Below are positions 9,259 through 17,819 of a stretch of DNA of 64,000 bases, piece after piece. Under the pieces are notes generated by a model. That model saw nothing but the letters and a program-made list of their open reading frames with translations. It searched no databases and was not told the DNA's origin. Every line of letters begins with the position of its first letter. The first letter of the stretch is position 1. The stretch covers positions 62,001 to 126,000 of the forward strand of contig JAJFLQ010000048.1 in assembly GCA_021772615.1 (NCBI GenBank), in the 5' to 3' direction. Origin of the DNA: Verrucomicrobiota bacterium (GTDB taxonomy: Bacteria; Verrucomicrobiota; Lentisphaeria; JABSQK01; JAJFLO01). Position numbers and translations under genes: made by a program.

Positions 9259-10164
9259 ATGCCTGAAGTGATGACGTTACATGAATCCATCATCGGTTGC
9301 ATCGTTGGCGGGGCCATTGGCGACGCGATTGGTGTCCCGTACGAAGGAATCAAGCCCGGAATAAATTTAACCGGTGACCTGGCGCCCGACCGACTTTCGG
9401 ATGATACCCAGATGACTTTGGCTACTTGTGAAGCGATTGTCCAGTCTGGAGTTGATCCTGAAACTATTGCAAAAACCTTTTCGGAATGGTACCAGGCAGA
9501 CCGGTTTTCCGGAATCGGGGCCAGCACGTATGCTGCGCTTGATGCTCTTGCCAACGGGGCTCACTGGGCGATAGCCGGCAGAACAGGCGAGTACGCTGCA
9601 GGCAATGGCGCCGCCATGCGCATTGCTCCTCTGGCGTATCATGTTGATCTTGAAGACAGGCAAACCATACGGGATGTTGTCAGGATAACGCATCACAATG
9701 ACGATGCGTACGTGGGAGCACTTGCGGTTCTCCACGCCATCTCGTTACGGGATCAGCTGGACCATCGGATCATCGCGAAGTTGAGCCTGGAGTTGCCTGA
9801 TACTGCCGTGCGCGACCGGCTTCAGATCTACGCCGATAGTGAACGTAAAATATCAGATATCGGTGCGAAGTTAGGCGCATCCGGATATGTCGTTGACTCG
9901 GTACCGCTTGCAATCTACGCCGCGTCAAAGGTTCACGTACTCGGTTTTGAGCGAATGATACGCGAGCTGATTTTGGCCGGTGGCGATACGGATACGACGT
10001 GCTCAATCGCCGGACAGATTGCCGGCTCCGCTATTGGGCATTGCGGGTTACCCCAACACTTTATAGCTGCCTTGCCGGATCGTGAGTTAATTTACACCGT
10101 CGCAGAGAGATTCTCCGAAGTTACGCAAGAGGCGACGGAGAGCAACCGGATTCGGGACTCATAG
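9259..10164 (+). CDS. ADP-ribosylglycohydrolase (DraG/ARH family)
   Basis: 301 aa. The family's Mg2+-binding signatures are all visible: IVGGAIGDAIGVPYEG near the N-terminus, SDDTQMTL (about 45), and LAGGDTDTTCSIAGQIAGS towards the C-terminus, where the Asp pair binds the di-metal centre. Members remove ADP-ribose from proteins, nucleic acids or small molecules. The ATG at 9259 is preferred over an upstream in-frame codon because AAAGGG lies 12 nt upstream and the family fold begins there. No ADP-ribosyltransferase is visible nearby. It is bracketed by REP-like elements, suggesting recent acquisition. Confidence 0.9.
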   Translation: MPEVMTLHESIIGCIVGGAIGDAIGVPYEGIKPGINLTGDLAPDRLSDDTQMTLATCEAIVQSGVDPETIAKTFSEWYQADRFSGIGASTYAALDALANGAHWAIAGRTGEYAAGNGAAMRIAPLAYHVDLEDRQTIRDVVRITHHNDDAYVGALAVLHAISLRDQLDHRIIAKLSLELPDTAVRDRLQIYADSERKISDIGAKLGASGYVVDSVPLAIYAASKVHVLGFERMIRELILAGGDTDTTCSIAGQIAGSAIGHCGLPQHFIAALPDRELIYTVAERFSEVTQEATESNRIRDS

Positions 10165-10184
10165 AGCAGTGTGGCGTGGCGCGT

Positions 10185-10280
10185 CATGGCGCAAGCACGC
10201 TGAAGCGCGAACTTCAACGGATAGCGCAAGTCGTGCGTTGGAGTTCACGATTTATCGTGGGTTTCACGGCACGTTGCGCA
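10185..10280. repeat. REP-like pair upstream of the RAYT gene
   Basis: An inverted copy (hairpin 10196-10209) and a forward copy (hairpin 10246-10259, CACGAT-TT-ATCGTG) with heads facing each other. The forward copy has the full tail GGGTTTCACGGCACG then TTGCGCA. The stem pair GAT/ATC replaces CT/AG of other copies, a compensatory change. Confidence 0.88.
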
Positions 10281-10324
10281 TTACGCGCGCTTCGCCGAGC
10301 AATCAGAAGGGACAACGACGGACC

Positions 10325-10930
10325 ATGTACAATTGGCGCAAGATGACGGAATCCCAGCGGAGCGACGTAATGGCACGGCGCAGGCAAAACCGATATCCAT
10401 GGCATAGCCCGCCGCATCGAGGAAGTGAATCCAGCCAGTATTTCGTGACGGTCGCCTGCTACGAGCACCTGGCTATCATTGGCGAATCCGCTGAACGATT
10501 GGCCGAATTCGAGGAGAGCCTGCCGGCGTTGCTGGAAGATCTTACAACCTCAATATACGCGTGGGCCATACTTCCCAATCACTACCATGTACTCATCAAA
10601 ACGGTCACAATACTTGACGTGCTCAGAGAGATCGGACGCCATCATGGCCGGACGTCGTATAAATGGAACGGCGAAGACAACGCGAGGGGACGGAAGGTAT
10701 GGTGCAATGCCCTGGAGACCGCGATCAAGTCTGAAAGGCATTTCTGGGCGACGATGAATTACATTCACAACAATCCGGTGCACCATAAATACGTTACGCG
10801 CTGGCAGGATTGGCCGTTTTGCAGTGCGACGTTGTATCTCGAGGCCGTTGGACGCGACGAGGCGCGGCGGCGCTGGACTGGCTACCCGGTTCTTGATCTC
10901 GGTAAGGCGTGGGATCCTCCGAACTTGTGA
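10325..10930 (+). CDS. REP-associated tyrosine transposase (RAYT, Y1/HUH)
   Basis: 201 aa. The HUH motif is H86-Y-H88 in ILPNHYHVLIK; the candidate nucleophile is Y146 in MNYIHNNPVHHKYV, followed by W-x-D-W-PFCS, all typical of TnpA_REP proteins of the IS200/IS605-like superfamily. These cut and join single-stranded DNA at REP hairpins. An upstream in-frame GTG would run through the repeat, so the ATG at 10325, with AGAAGGG about 13 nt before it, is preferred. The gene is flanked at both ends by inverted pairs of one palindrome family, the classic RAYT arrangement, and there are further copies at 8.7, 20.6 and 50.3 kb. Confidence 0.93.
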   Translation: MYNWRKMTESQRSDVMARRRQNRYPWHSPPHRGSESSQYFVTVACYEHLAIIGESAERLAEFEESLPALLEDLTTSIYAWAILPNHYHVLIKTVTILDVLREIGRHHGRTSYKWNGEDNARGRKVWCNALETAIKSERHFWATMNYIHNNPVHHKYVTRWQDWPFCSATLYLEAVGRDEARRRWTGYPVLDLGKAWDPPNL

Positions 10931-10938
10931 CCGATACG

Positions 10939-11030
10939 TTGTTGGAGTTCGCACTTTAGTGTGGGTTTCACGCCACGTCGGGCAATAAATACACAACGAA
11001 CGGCGCAAGCACGCTGAAGCGCGAACGCCT
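10939..11030. repeat. REP-like pair downstream of the RAYT gene
   Basis: The forward copy hairpin 10950-10963 is CGCACT-TT-AGTGTG with one G-T pair; the inverted copy hairpin is 11010-11023. The forward tail is GGGTTTCACGCCACG. The pair starts 9 bp after the RAYT stop and ends 65 bp before the next glycosyltransferase, marking the right edge of the accessory block. Confidence 0.88.
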
Positions 11031-11094
11031 GCAGACCGCTGACGGGAGGCGTTCTATCGCTCCGCATAGCGACGGAATCGCTGATGATCACGTT

Positions 11095-12075
11095 ATGATA
11101 TCCGCCTCACCGCCAACGATTTCTGTCGTACTGGTCACCGCCGACGGCCTGCACGCCCTGCGCAAGACGATCGTTCATTTGTGTCGGCAGACGATTGCGG
11201 ATCAGATCGAAATCGTGATCGTAACCCCGGAACCATCACATATCGACACCGCAGATTCCGATTTGGACGGTGTCCACAGCGTTACCGTGATTCCCTGTAG
11301 TGCGGACAGGCGTCTCGGCGCTGCTCGCGCCGCTGGAGTCCACGCGGCGCATGCGCAGCTGGTTGCTTTCACTGAAGACCATTGTTTTCCTGCGCCCGCG
11401 TGCATGGAAGCCTTTGTCCGCCGTCACGCGGCGGGGTGCGACGTTGTCGGGCCGGCGATGGAAAACGCCAATCCGCGAACGGCCCGGTCCTGGTGCGCGT
11501 TCCTCCTGGACTACGGCCAATGGGCGTCGGCCGAACGTGCGCATCGAGTCGATACGGTGCCCGGCCACAACTCCAGCTACCGCCGGCAGCGCCTGCTCGA
11601 GCTTGGCGAGGATCTCGAAACACTACTGGCGGCGGAAACGGTGCTGCATTGGATTATCCGGGATGACGGCGGTACACTAATGCTCGACCCGGCGGCGCGA
11701 ACCGCCCACGTGAACATGTCCCGACTGCGCGCTATTTTGAAGTCGCGGTTGGTCGCCTCCCGGGCGTTCGCCGGCGTATGGTCACGCGACTGGACGATCC
11801 GGCGGCGGGCGTACCTGGCGGTGTTGTCACCATGGATCACCCTCCGGCAATTCGGGCGTATCATAACGTTGCCCGGGACGCTGTCCGCAGCCGCACCGTC
11901 GCCGGCGCGGCTGGCGCCCTTGCTCCTGCTTTGCGCGATCCCGTGCTGCCTGGGATATATTCTGGGTTTTGCGGCAGGGGCGGGCCGGACGCTTGAACAC
12001 GCGTGGGACATGGAAGTCGGGAAACGAGCGGCGTTGATTGTTGCGGAGGACTGCGTCATTCTGCATGTGAATTAG
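11095..12075 (+). CDS. Glycosyltransferase family 2-like protein
   Basis: 326 aa. An N-terminal GT-A fold begins at SVVLVTADGLHALRKTI, with RRLGAARAAGVHAAHAQLVAFTEDHC, where TEDHC takes the place of the usual DxD metal site (an Asp-poor variant). A soluble domain with VPGHNSSYRR follows, where the GHNSSYRR segment aligns with the acceptor-site loop of the family. A hydrophobic C-terminal segment (about 275-295) suggests membrane attachment. Probably adds a sugar in the same glycan pathway as its neighbours. The acidic metal site is weaker than usual, so activity should be treated with caution. Confidence 0.82.
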   Translation: MISASPPTISVVLVTADGLHALRKTIVHLCRQTIADQIEIVIVTPEPSHIDTADSDLDGVHSVTVIPCSADRRLGAARAAGVHAAHAQLVAFTEDHCFPAPACMEAFVRRHAAGCDVVGPAMENANPRTARSWCAFLLDYGQWASAERAHRVDTVPGHNSSYRRQRLLELGEDLETLLAAETVLHWIIRDDGGTLMLDPAARTAHVNMSRLRAILKSRLVASRAFAGVWSRDWTIRRRAYLAVLSPWITLRQFGRIITLPGTLSAAAPSPARLAPLLLLCAIPCCLGYILGFAAGAGRTLEHAWDMEVGKRAALIVAEDCVILHVN

Positions 12076-12222
12076 TGTATTCTGTGTTTTGTGGCATCGG
12101 CCGGCGCGCAAGATCCCCGTGCGTGATTCGCGCCCGCGGAGCCGGTCCAGGTCATAGACGCATAGAGGTAGTCACCACCGCAAGGATGTCTGGATGTGGT
12201 GATATGGAGGGGGGCAGTTTCG

Positions 12223-13479
12223 GTGAGAATCCTGATTGTAAACGACTACTGCGCTGAGATCGGCGGCGCTGAGATATTGAGTCGTACGTTGCGGGACGGA
12301 TTGCGACGTCGTGGTCACGACGCCCGCTTGTTTACCACCACCGCGGACGCGACGCCCGGCGGTGCGCGCCCGGATTTCACCTGTTTCGGGACTGTTTCCC
12401 GGTGGCGAACGCCATTACAGCTAGCGAATCCGTCGGCCTATCGGCGCATGCGCTGGTTGGTGTCCGCTTTTCGTCCCGACGTCGTGCACCTAAACATGCA
12501 CCTGACACAACTATCCCCATGGATTCTTCCCGCGTTGCAACAGATTCCGACGGTGTATTATGCGCTGTGGTACCGGGCTGTGTGCCCGCTCGGCACGCGT
12601 CTCTTGCCCAGCGGTGCACCATGCGCTTCCGCGTCGGGTTCTGCCTGCCTGCGCAATGGGTGTCTGCCGGTACATCACTGGTTGCAGTTGATGGTGCAGA
12701 AACGTCTCTGGTCATCGTGGCGACACCACATTGACCGTGTTGTGGCCGCGAGCGAAGCGGTTCGACGACAGCTCCTGCCAGCCGGCATAACACCGGTGGA
12801 CGTGATCTGGCACGGCGTTCCGGTAGTGAACGCGCGACGGCGCCTGTCGCCGCAGCCTACCGCCGTCTTTGCCGGTCGTCTGGTGCGCGAGAAAGGCGCT
12901 GATGTGCTCATTCGCGCGTTCGCGGAAACACGCAAGGTCGTGCCGACAGCGCGCCTGCTGATTGTCGGTGACGGTCCGGAACGTGACAGGATCAGGTCGC
13001 TCATCGCATCACTCGGATTGTACGAAACCGTGGAAATGACACCGTCGTTGCCGCCGGAGGAATTGGAGAAACGCTGCCAACGCGCCTGGATCCATGTGAT
13101 GCCGTCGCGCTGGGAAGAACCGTTCGGGCTCGTTGCGGCGCAGGCGATGATGCGCGGAACAGCAGTTGTGGCTTCCGCAACCGGCGGGCCCGCGGACTTC
13201 ATCACGCACGGCGAGACGGGTTTGTTGACCCCGCCAGGCGACGTCGGCGAACTTGCGGCGGGCATGTCAGCGCTGTTCGCCGACCGCGATTTGTGCGAGG
13301 AGTATGGCGTGGCCGCCCGCCGATTCGCTGCAAAACGGCTAAATACGGATGTGATGATTTCGTCGTTTCTGGACCTGTACCACACGTTAAACGACCAAAC
13401 GGCTCGGCAATGGACACCGCAAGAAGAATACAGCCCCCGCTCGTCGTCGTCGGCCTCGATGCATTCGACAGCGATCTGA
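12223..13479 (+). CDS. Glycosyltransferase family 4
   Basis: 418 aa from a GTG start, chosen because GGAGGGGGG lies at 12206-12214 and the protein then begins with the family-typical VRILIVNDYCAEIGGAE. The acceptor domain contains DVVHLNMHLTQLSPWI; the C-terminal domain has FAGRLVREKGADVLIRAF and the donor motif WEEPFGLVAAQAMMRGTAVVAS. A short Cys-containing insertion (CPLGTRLLPSGAPCASASGSACLR, about residues 121-144) may bind a metal or form a lid. It overlaps the start of the next gene by 70 bp, so the two are likely co-translated. Confidence 0.92.
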   Translation: MRILIVNDYCAEIGGAEILSRTLRDGLRRRGHDARLFTTTADATPGGARPDFTCFGTVSRWRTPLQLANPSAYRRMRWLVSAFRPDVVHLNMHLTQLSPWILPALQQIPTVYYALWYRAVCPLGTRLLPSGAPCASASGSACLRNGCLPVHHWLQLMVQKRLWSSWRHHIDRVVAASEAVRRQLLPAGITPVDVIWHGVPVVNARRRLSPQPTAVFAGRLVREKGADVLIRAFAETRKVVPTARLLIVGDGPERDRIRSLIASLGLYETVEMTPSLPPEELEKRCQRAWIHVMPSRWEEPFGLVAAQAMMRGTAVVASATGGPADFITHGETGLLTPPGDVGELAAGMSALFADRDLCEEYGVAARRFAAKRLNTDVMISSFLDLYHTLNDQTARQWTPQEEYSPRSSSSASMHSTAI

Positions 13480-14987
13480 CGCGGCGATGGATTGACCAGG
13501 GCGAGTTGCCCCATCTGGGCAGGCTCGAACAGCAGGGAGGTTGGGCGTCCGTTGCGGGTCCGGATCTCGTCGACGAGATGGGAACATGGCTCCAGGCATA
13601 CAGCGGCGTCGGCCCGTGGGACCACGGCTACTATAGTTTTCGCCAACTGAAACCCGGCACCTACGACCTGGTAGCATTCAGCGAACATCAGGCGCACGCA
13701 CGGCCGTTCTGGGCTGAACTCGTTGGTACCGGGCTGAAGGCGCTTATTGTCGACGCGAACGAAACGGGATTGATCCATGATCTCGACGGCACGCAGATCG
13801 CGCATTGGCGCTCGTATCAACCGGATTACCCGACGTCTGCACCGCAATCGTTACCTCGTGGTGCGCTAGGTCGTGTCTGCCGTGAGTTTGGCGGGAACCT
13901 GCATATCTCCGATTACGTGCGCCATCCGACTGAGGAGCAGGAGGACACCGCGCTGCGTACGTTGCTGGAGCGAATCCGAACCAAGGGCGAGGCGTGTCGG
14001 AGCCTTATTCAGGAGAATCGCTATGATCTGATCGTGATTGCCTTCGCCGAGGCGCATCTGGGTGCGCATAGATTCTGGTCGTATCAGGAGAATCAGGTAA
14101 GGCGCGAGGATATTGCCGATGTCCCTTCGCTCGCACCCGCGATTCTCTGGGTTTACCAGGCAATCGATCGTGAGGTCGGCCGTATTCTGGCCTGCGTCCG
14201 TCCCGATCCCAATGTTTTGCTGACCTCGATGTACGGGATGAAAGATCAATATCCAACGACCGACCTGACAACCGCCTTCTGTCACGCGCTCGGCTTCCAG
14301 ATTCCATCGGGAAGCGGCAACGCGAAAGTGAACGGCAATGCGGACGGCGCCGGTAACCTACCGCGGGGCTTGAATAAGGTGAGCTTGCGCCTGCGCCGGA
14401 CCGTGAGCAAACACTTTCCCCGTGCGCTTCAGGAATCACGCATCTCGGCCAGGTTTCGAGCCGAGACCGATTGGACGAGGACCACCGCATTTGCAATTCC
14501 CGGCCTGTATTCCGGGTATATTCGGGTGAATCTTCAGGGACGCGAACCGGAAGGCGTCGTACGGCCCGGGCGCGACTATCACGCTTTACTCGACCGCATC
14601 GAAGCCGATCTGTCGGCGCTGGTTGATCCGACAACCGGGGAGGCGGCGTTGGAATCCGTGGTAAAGAACGCAACATTTTACAATGGCGAGCCGCCGCAAC
14701 TCGTACCCGATCTCGTCGTACATTGGAAGGCGGCTACCCATTTCCACGACCGACTCATTCATCCCACTGGGGAGGTCACCCAGTCCAGACCCGATTACTT
14801 CCGGGAGACCTATCACCAGTTTCCCGGTTTCATCATAATCGCCGGCCCTGGTTTCGATGCTCCCGCGACCGATGCCATCGTAAGCCCGATGGATATCGCG
14901 CCCACGTGTCTGCATCTACTCCGGCAGGCCATCCCCGCGCATATGTCGGGGAAAGCGTTCGGTTGCCGTTGGGCACGCTCGCTGTGA
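13410..14987 (+). CDS. Alkaline-phosphatase-superfamily phosphodiesterase, degenerate
   Basis: 525 aa, ATG inside the previous gene. The N-terminus VVVGLDAFDSDLTRRW with LPHLGRL matches type I phosphodiesterase/nucleotide pyrophosphatases; the nucleophile position is T59 in DEMGTWLQAYSG, followed by the conserved DHGYYSF. Later FAEAHLGAHRFW fits the metal-binding His region. The usual SDHG metal motif reads SMYGM here, so at least one metal ligand pair appears lost, and activity may be altered or absent. Such proteins often act on surface polymers or glycolipids, consistent with the glycan cluster. No signal peptide, so probably cytoplasmic. Confidence 0.82.
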   Translation: MDTARRIQPPLVVVGLDAFDSDLTRRWIDQGELPHLGRLEQQGGWASVAGPDLVDEMGTWLQAYSGVGPWDHGYYSFRQLKPGTYDLVAFSEHQAHARPFWAELVGTGLKALIVDANETGLIHDLDGTQIAHWRSYQPDYPTSAPQSLPRGALGRVCREFGGNLHISDYVRHPTEEQEDTALRTLLERIRTKGEACRSLIQENRYDLIVIAFAEAHLGAHRFWSYQENQVRREDIADVPSLAPAILWVYQAIDREVGRILACVRPDPNVLLTSMYGMKDQYPTTDLTTAFCHALGFQIPSGSGNAKVNGNADGAGNLPRGLNKVSLRLRRTVSKHFPRALQESRISARFRAETDWTRTTAFAIPGLYSGYIRVNLQGREPEGVVRPGRDYHALLDRIEADLSALVDPTTGEAALESVVKNATFYNGEPPQLVPDLVVHWKAATHFHDRLIHPTGEVTQSRPDYFRETYHQFPGFIIIAGPGFDAPATDAIVSPMDIAPTCLHLLRQAIPAHMSGKAFGCRWARSL

Positions 14988-15351
14988 TCGACGTTTGGTT
15001 CTCCGCCGTCACGAAAATTTTTCGAATGCTCGCTGCAACTGTAGGCGATTGCGATTAACCCATGTGTCGTGGTCGCAACGACTATCAGGGCCGAAAATCA
15101 GCCTTCGCCATACCGACACATACAGCATGTCGGTCGATATTCATCACGTATTTCTGCGGCTGAATACCGGGTTTGATGCGTGTGCTATGGTAACCACGAC
15201 GAATGCGCGCACGCCCACGGCATTTTCGCTTGATATAGTGTTTACCGTTTTTGTCGCGCAAGAACTGCATGGCATATTGCGGCGTGTATCTTGAATTGGT
15301 CAGTTCCCGTCCGTCATATCACCGTCAGTGTTAATATCCGATGATCGATTG
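14988..15351. other. Intergenic region, 364 bp
   Basis: No credible gene, repeat or terminator recognised. The next gene reads in the same direction, so its promoter should lie here, but I see no strong match to a sigma70 or sigma54 site. Confidence 0.5.
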
Positions 15352-17658
15352 ATGAATAACTCTAGGAATATGAATGCCCTGGTGGGCGCTGTATTTTTTC
15401 TCTCCGGCACGGCGGGTTTGATCTATCAAGTCGTGTGGTTGCGGATGTTGACTCGATTTTTCGGTTCGACGAGCGCCGCAAGCGCAACAGTCCTGTGTTC
15501 CTTTATGTTGGGTCTGGCGATTGGAAGTCTCGTCGGCGGAATGTGCGCCCGCCGATGGCGTCGAAAGCTTCGGCTTTACGTTATCATCGAATTCGCGGTC
15601 GCCATTCTCGGCGTGACCGCATCCTTCCTGGTTATCAAGGCGGCCGGTGTATCATACGTTCGCTTTTGCCAACAGGCCGGGTTGGGCAATGCTTTTTCGT
15701 TACGTGTCTTACTCGCGTTTCTATGTATTTTGCCGCCGACGACATTGATGGGCGCAACCTTGCCCTTGCTCGTCGGCCACCTGACTTCATGCGGAAGCAG
15801 CCTTCAGGCGGGCCTTGGCAGATTGTATTCGCTCAATACCATCGGTGCGTGCTGCGGCGTATTATTGACCGGTTTTGTGTTTATCGGCGAGTATGGCGAA
15901 GCCGCAACCATAGGTATCGCCGCTACGCTCAATGTGCTGGCGGGGCTAATGCCACTGCTATTCCTGTCACAACTGGACTCCGGAACCCGCATCGAGGGTG
16001 AACGGCCGACGAGGCTGTACTCCCGCCCGGCACGCCGTATTGCTCTATTCGCATTCTTCATCAGCGGATTCTCGGCGTTGTCGTACGAACTGGTGTGGTC
16101 GCGTTTGCTCGTGCTCTATCTCGAAACCAGCATTTACGCATTTTCGATCATGCTGGCGACCTTCCTTGCCGGTATAGGCATCGGAAGTTGGCTATGCACG
16201 CGACTTACGATTCCAAAGTGCGGTCCGCTAATGACGTTTGCGCTCATGCAGATCTTCATCGGGTTCTGGGCCATTGCGGGCCTGGCGCTGTTTCCGCTGT
16301 TTGATGCTGTTTTCGTCGACCTGGAATGGGAGATACGCATCATTGCCTGCCTGGTCACAATTCTGCCCGTCGCAATCGTTTTTGGCTGGCAGTTTCCTGT
16401 TGCTGTCCGTTGTTGCATGGCGGAAGACAGCGATGCGGGCAGTCTTACCGGATTCGCATATTTCGTGAACGCATCGGGAACCATTCTCGGATCGGCCGTT
16501 ACGGGATTTGTACTGTTGTCCCGGTTCGGGCTGGTGACAACGTGTATCGCCGTGTCGCTCGTAAACGGCTTGTGTGGACTTGCGCTTTGGTGCGCGTCGC
16601 CGCGCGATGAACGTCGCGGCCAGGTATTGGCGGGTGTTCTTGCTGTCGCGACGGGTGTTCTTGCATTGTATGTGACCAACCCTTATCTGCATGTGGTTGA
16701 GCGCCGCCTGGTGCGGCAACTCGGGGCTGATGCAACGATCTATGCCGTCCATGAGGGCGTCGACGCGATTACGATTGCGGCGGGGAAGCGCGACCCTGAT
16801 TCTGTCGAGAAGCAGCTGTTGATAAACGGAATAGGTATTACGGTGTTCGTCAACGAGACGAAATTACTTACACATTTGCCTGTTGCGCTCGTCGAAAACC
16901 CACGGGAGTATTTGCTTGTTTGTTTCGGTATGGGAACATCGACGCGATCCGCCAGTTTGTATCCCGAACTCAATGTCGACGTTGTGGATATCGTCAAGGA
17001 AGTGTATGCGTGCAAATCCTATTTTCATAGCGAGGCAGACGACATCGCCGCCCGACCGAATATAAACTTGCATGTGAATGACGGACGACATTTTTTGTTA
17101 ACGACACAAAAAAAGTATGATATCATTACGATTGATCCCTCGCCGCCGCTTCATAGCTCCGGCACTGTAAATCTTTACACGCAGGAATTCATGCGGATTT
17201 GCAAAGACCATCTCAATCCAGGTGGCGTTATGTGCCTTTGGATTCCCGTTGGTCCCGAGAGTGAGGTGAGAATGATTATGAAAACATTCGTAAACGTTTT
17301 TCCCGGTGCTTGTCTTTGGGGCGGTATTGAATATCCCGGGTTATTCCTCACCGGCGGCCTTCACGACATGTCGCAGACGCGCGCCAGCCTTGATCGAATC
17401 AGTGGAGAGATCAGTCGAATTCCGGAAATGGGGGAGTGGACGTCTACGTACGCGAGCAGCGACAGCGTGGCAGCACTATTTTTGATGAGTCCCGAGCAGT
17501 TGGTCCAATTTTTGGATGGTGACCGTGTCATAACGGACAACAATCCGTACACCGAATTTCCGATTTGGCGGATGGCATTCGGGGATGATACCACGCGCGC
17601 ATATTCTGCCATACGGATTCGTGAGGAAATGGCAGCGCAGGGCATGGGGATGCGTTAG
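15352..17658 (+). CDS. MFS-like membrane domain fused to spermidine synthase-like domain
   Basis: 768 aa. The N-terminal half carries about 12-14 transmembrane helices in two similar blocks; VFFLSGTAGLIYQVVWLRML and the later FFISGFSALSYELVWSRLL are the duplicated start of each half, a family hallmark. From about residue 480 a Rossmann methyltransferase-like domain follows: LLVCFGMGTSTRSASLYPE, DVVDIV, HVNDGRHFLL, and IDPSPPLHSSGTVNLY, which occupies the position of the spermidine synthase active site. Such fusions are common in bacteria but lack a proven substrate. Start codon is uncertain; an upstream GTG at 15328 is possible. Confidence 0.85.
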   Translation: MNNSRNMNALVGAVFFLSGTAGLIYQVVWLRMLTRFFGSTSAASATVLCSFMLGLAIGSLVGGMCARRWRRKLRLYVIIEFAVAILGVTASFLVIKAAGVSYVRFCQQAGLGNAFSLRVLLAFLCILPPTTLMGATLPLLVGHLTSCGSSLQAGLGRLYSLNTIGACCGVLLTGFVFIGEYGEAATIGIAATLNVLAGLMPLLFLSQLDSGTRIEGERPTRLYSRPARRIALFAFFISGFSALSYELVWSRLLVLYLETSIYAFSIMLATFLAGIGIGSWLCTRLTIPKCGPLMTFALMQIFIGFWAIAGLALFPLFDAVFVDLEWEIRIIACLVTILPVAIVFGWQFPVAVRCCMAEDSDAGSLTGFAYFVNASGTILGSAVTGFVLLSRFGLVTTCIAVSLVNGLCGLALWCASPRDERRGQVLAGVLAVATGVLALYVTNPYLHVVERRLVRQLGADATIYAVHEGVDAITIAAGKRDPDSVEKQLLINGIGITVFVNETKLLTHLPVALVENPREYLLVCFGMGTSTRSASLYPELNVDVVDIVKEVYACKSYFHSEADDIAARPNINLHVNDGRHFLLTTQKKYDIITIDPSPPLHSSGTVNLYTQEFMRICKDHLNPGGVMCLWIPVGPESEVRMIMKTFVNVFPGACLWGGIEYPGLFLTGGLHDMSQTRASLDRISGEISRIPEMGEWTSTYASSDSVAALFLMSPEQLVQFLDGDRVITDNNPYTEFPIWRMAFGDDTTRAYSAIRIREEMAAQGMGMR

Positions 17659-17819
17659 CAGCCTGTCGGCCGAATACACTGCGGAAAGTCTCGACCGCCT
17701 GCCAGTAGCACAGCGATCTTCGCTGTAGCCGAATTCCAATTGGAGGGCGGTTCGCCTCAGCCGTCGTTTCCTTATCGAATCCAATCAAGAAGTACATAGC
17801 ATCCAACTGCGCGCTTGCG

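Noticed and set aside
10169..10324. Upstream extension of the RAYT gene from a GTG
   Set aside because: Translation would run through the REP-like repeats, and the ATG at 10325 has a better ribosome site and matches the family's start.
8671..11030. CRISPR array
   Set aside because: Copies are in both orientations with irregular spacing and variable stems; this is a REP/BIME arrangement, not direct repeats with spacers.
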